Positions 62,521-64,000 of a stretch of DNA of 64,000 nt are shown here, piece by piece (the first letter of the stretch is position 1; each line of letters opens with the position of its first letter). This stretch comes from Stutzerimonas stutzeri (GTDB lineage Bacteria > Pseudomonadota > Gammaproteobacteria > Pseudomonadales > Pseudomonadaceae). The position numbers were made by a program, and so were the translations under genes. The stretch spans positions 117,753 through 181,752 of the forward strand of contig DDVX01000008.1 of assembly GCA_002345575.1 (NCBI GenBank). The letters run 5' to 3'. Below the pieces are notes generated by a model, which saw only the letters and a program-made list of their open reading frames with translations, was not told the origin of the DNA and ran no database searches.

Positions 62521-63970
62521 GTCGCCAGCTGCCGTGAAGGCAGAAGTACGGCGTATGCGCCGTATCCGTCGCATTCATTTCGTCGGTATCGGCGGGGTGG
62601 GCATGTGCGGCATCGCTGAAGTCCTGCTCAACCTCGGCTATGAGGTGTCCGGCTCCGATCTCAAGGAGTCGCCCAGCACCCAGCGCCTGCAGAATTTTGG
62701 TGCGCATATATTTATCGGCCATCAGGCGGGCAACGTTGCCGGTGCCGATGTGCTGGTAGTGTCCAGCGCGGTCAATGCCAGTAACCCGGAAGTGGCGCTG
62801 GCGCTGGAGCAGCGCATTCCCGTGGTGCCGCGTGCTGAAATGCTCGCAGAGCTGATGCGCTACCGTCATGGCATTGCCGTGGCCGGTACCCACGGCAAGA
62901 CCACCACTACCAGCCTGCTGGCCTCAGTATTCGCGGCAGGTGGCTTGGATCCGACCTTCGTCATCGGCGGCCGCTTGACGGCCGCTGGCACCAACGCGCA
63001 GCTGGGTAGCAGCCGCTACCTGATTGCCGAGGCCGACGAGAGCGATGCCAGCTTCCTCCATCTGCAGCCCATGGTTGCGGTGGTGACCAACATCGACGTC
63101 GACCACATGGGCACCTACGGTGGCGACTTCGGCCAGCTGAAGAAGACCTTTATCGAATTCCTCCACAACCTGCCGTTCTACGGACTCGCAGTGCTTTGCG
63201 TGGACGACCCGGTGGTGCGTGAAATCCTGCCGCAGATTGGTCGGCCGACCACTACCTATGGCGTCAGTGAAGATGCCGACGTGCGCGCGGTGAATATTCG
63301 CCAGGAAGGTATGCGTACCTGGTTCACCGTACTGCGAGCCGGCTGCGAGCCACTGGACGTATCGGTGCGCATGCCAGGCAAGCACAACGTGCTCAACGCC
63401 TTGGCGACCATCGCCATTGCCACCGACGAGGGCATCGGTGACGAGGCCATCATGCAGGGCCTGTCGGAATTCGGCGGCGTGGGTCGGCGCTTCCAAATAT
63501 ATGGCGAGCTGCCGGTCGAAGACGGCAGCGTGATGCTGGTTGACGACTACGGGCATCACCCGCGCGAAGTGGCGGCGGTGATCCAGGCGGTCCGTGACGG
63601 CTGGCCGGACCGCCGTCTGGTGATGGTCTATCAACCGCATCGTTTCAGCCGAACCCGCGATCTTTACGACGACTTCGTGCAGGTGCTGGCCGAGGCCAAT
63701 GTGCTGCTGTTGATGGAAGTCTTCCCAGCGGGCGAAGAGCCGATACCTGGCGCCGACAGCCGCCGCTTGTGCCACAGCATCCGTCAGCGCGGCCAGCTCG
63801 ATCCGATCTACATCGAGCGCGGTATCGAATTGGCGCCGCTGGTCAAGCCGCTGCTGCGCGCCGGCGACATCCTGCTGTGCCAGGGCGCCGGCGATATCGG
63901 CGCGCTCGCGCCACAACTGATCAACAGTCCGCTGTTTGCGGATGCAAGTGCTGTGAGGAAGAGCGAATGA
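62513..63970 (+). CDS. murC: UDP-MurNAc:L-alanine ligase
   Basis: A 485-residue Mur ligase adding the first stem residue, L-Ala. The N-terminal UDP site is [22 protein letters not shown], the ATP site [18 protein letters not shown], and [14 protein letters not shown] and [15 protein letters not shown] follow. The start [15 protein letters not shown] (62513) comes after GGAGG; the longer frame from 62471 lies in murG. It overlaps ddlB by four bases. Confidence 0.97.
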   Translation: MAKSPAAVKAEVRRMRRIRRIHFVGIGGVGMCGIAEVLLNLGYEVSGSDLKESPSTQRLQNFGAHIFIGHQAGNVAGADVLVVSSAVNASNPEVALALEQRIPVVPRAEMLAELMRYRHGIAVAGTHGKTTTTSLLASVFAAGGLDPTFVIGGRLTAAGTNAQLGSSRYLIAEADESDASFLHLQPMVAVVTNIDVDHMGTYGGDFGQLKKTFIEFLHNLPFYGLAVLCVDDPVVREILPQIGRPTTTYGVSEDADVRAVNIRQEGMRTWFTVLRAGCEPLDVSVRMPGKHNVLNALATIAIATDEGIGDEAIMQGLSEFGGVGRRFQIYGELPVEDGSVMLVDDYGHHPREVAAVIQAVRDGWPDRRLVMVYQPHRFSRTRDLYDDFVQVLAEANVLLLMEVFPAGEEPIPGADSRRLCHSIRQRGQLDPIYIERGIELAPLVKPLLRAGDILLCQGAGDIGALAPQLINSPLFADASAVRKSE

Positions 63971-64000
63971 CTGCCTTGCAATCGACTCGTGATCCCAAGG
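63967..64000 (+). CDS. ddlB: D-alanine--D-alanine ligase, start only (cut by window edge)
   Basis: Eleven codons ([11 protein letters not shown]) begin at ATG 63967 inside the murC stop overlap. This N-terminus resembles pseudomonad DdlB, and the order murC-ddlB is the dcw standard. The identification rests mostly on position. Confidence 0.75.
   Translation, partial: MTALQSTRDPK

Overview
The window looks like a chromosomal segment of a denitrifying gammaproteobacterium of the Pseudomonas stutzeri (Stutzerimonas) group. The support is a complete nosR-nosZ-nosD-nosF-nosY-nosL-tatE nitrous oxide reductase locus, DNR-type NO regulators, NnrS, a NorR/RIC pair, high GC content, and the pseudomonad gene orders rplM-rpsI-petABC-sspAB and rsmI-rnpB-mraZ-dcw. 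I saw no tRNA, rRNA, CRISPR array, prophage or insertion sequence.

Region 1 (1-10.6 kb, mostly minus strand): a tandem 110-bp repeat; a CheB-CheR-PAS-kinase-receiver gene broken by a one-base frameshift; L-serine dehydratase; an AGCS amino acid:sodium symporter; a TyrR-like regulator; and a thioredoxin-reductase-like flavoprotein. The symporter has a sigma-54-type promoter and two tandem 18-bp palindromes upstream that fit the TyrR-like regulator, although the regulator has lost a normal GAFTGA loop.

Region 2 (10.9-15 kb): an orphan TRAP solute-binding protein, a DUF488 protein, a glycine-zipper protein sharing a perfect FNR/DNR box with DUF488, a CopD-like membrane protein and an acyl-CoA dehydrogenase.

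Region 3 (15.3-37.6 kb): the anaerobic/NO island. The nos operon has a perfect FNR box in class II position. NnrS follows, then an SDR, a soluble CZB chemoreceptor, an HPP-CBS protein and a LysR regulator. Next come dnrP-dnr, dnrO-dnrN (RIC) and divergent norR with three GGT-N7-ACC sites and a sigma-54 promoter, the anaerobic ubiquinone genes ubiUVT with their own FNR box, and a second DNR-like regulator with a DGC-type zinc protein. Seven FNR/DNR-type dyads lie between 12.4 and 37.7 kb, so nitrous oxide respiration, NO defence and oxygen-independent quinone synthesis appear to be controlled together.

Region 4 (37.8-51.3 kb): an MdtD-like exporter, coaE-yacG, a CbiM-like permease, rplM-rpsI with terminator, the cytochrome bc1 operon petABC with terminator, sspA-sspB, then dolP-gmhA/diaA-yraN-lpoA on the minus strand, divergent rsmI, and the RNase P RNA gene.

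Region 5 (51.4-64 kb): the dcw division and cell wall cluster mraZ-rsmH-ftsL-ftsI-murE-murF-mraY-murD-ftsW-murG-murC-ddlB (cut by the window edge). It starts with a sigma-70 promoter followed directly by four 10-bp-spaced MraZ-box repeats.

Most of this is recognisable biology. The parts I judge least described are the second DNR-like regulator plus DGC protein unit, the FNR-boxed DUF488/glycine-zipper pair, the dual sigma-54/FNR-like control of dnrN, and the TyrR-like circuit. No clearly new defence or mobile system was found.
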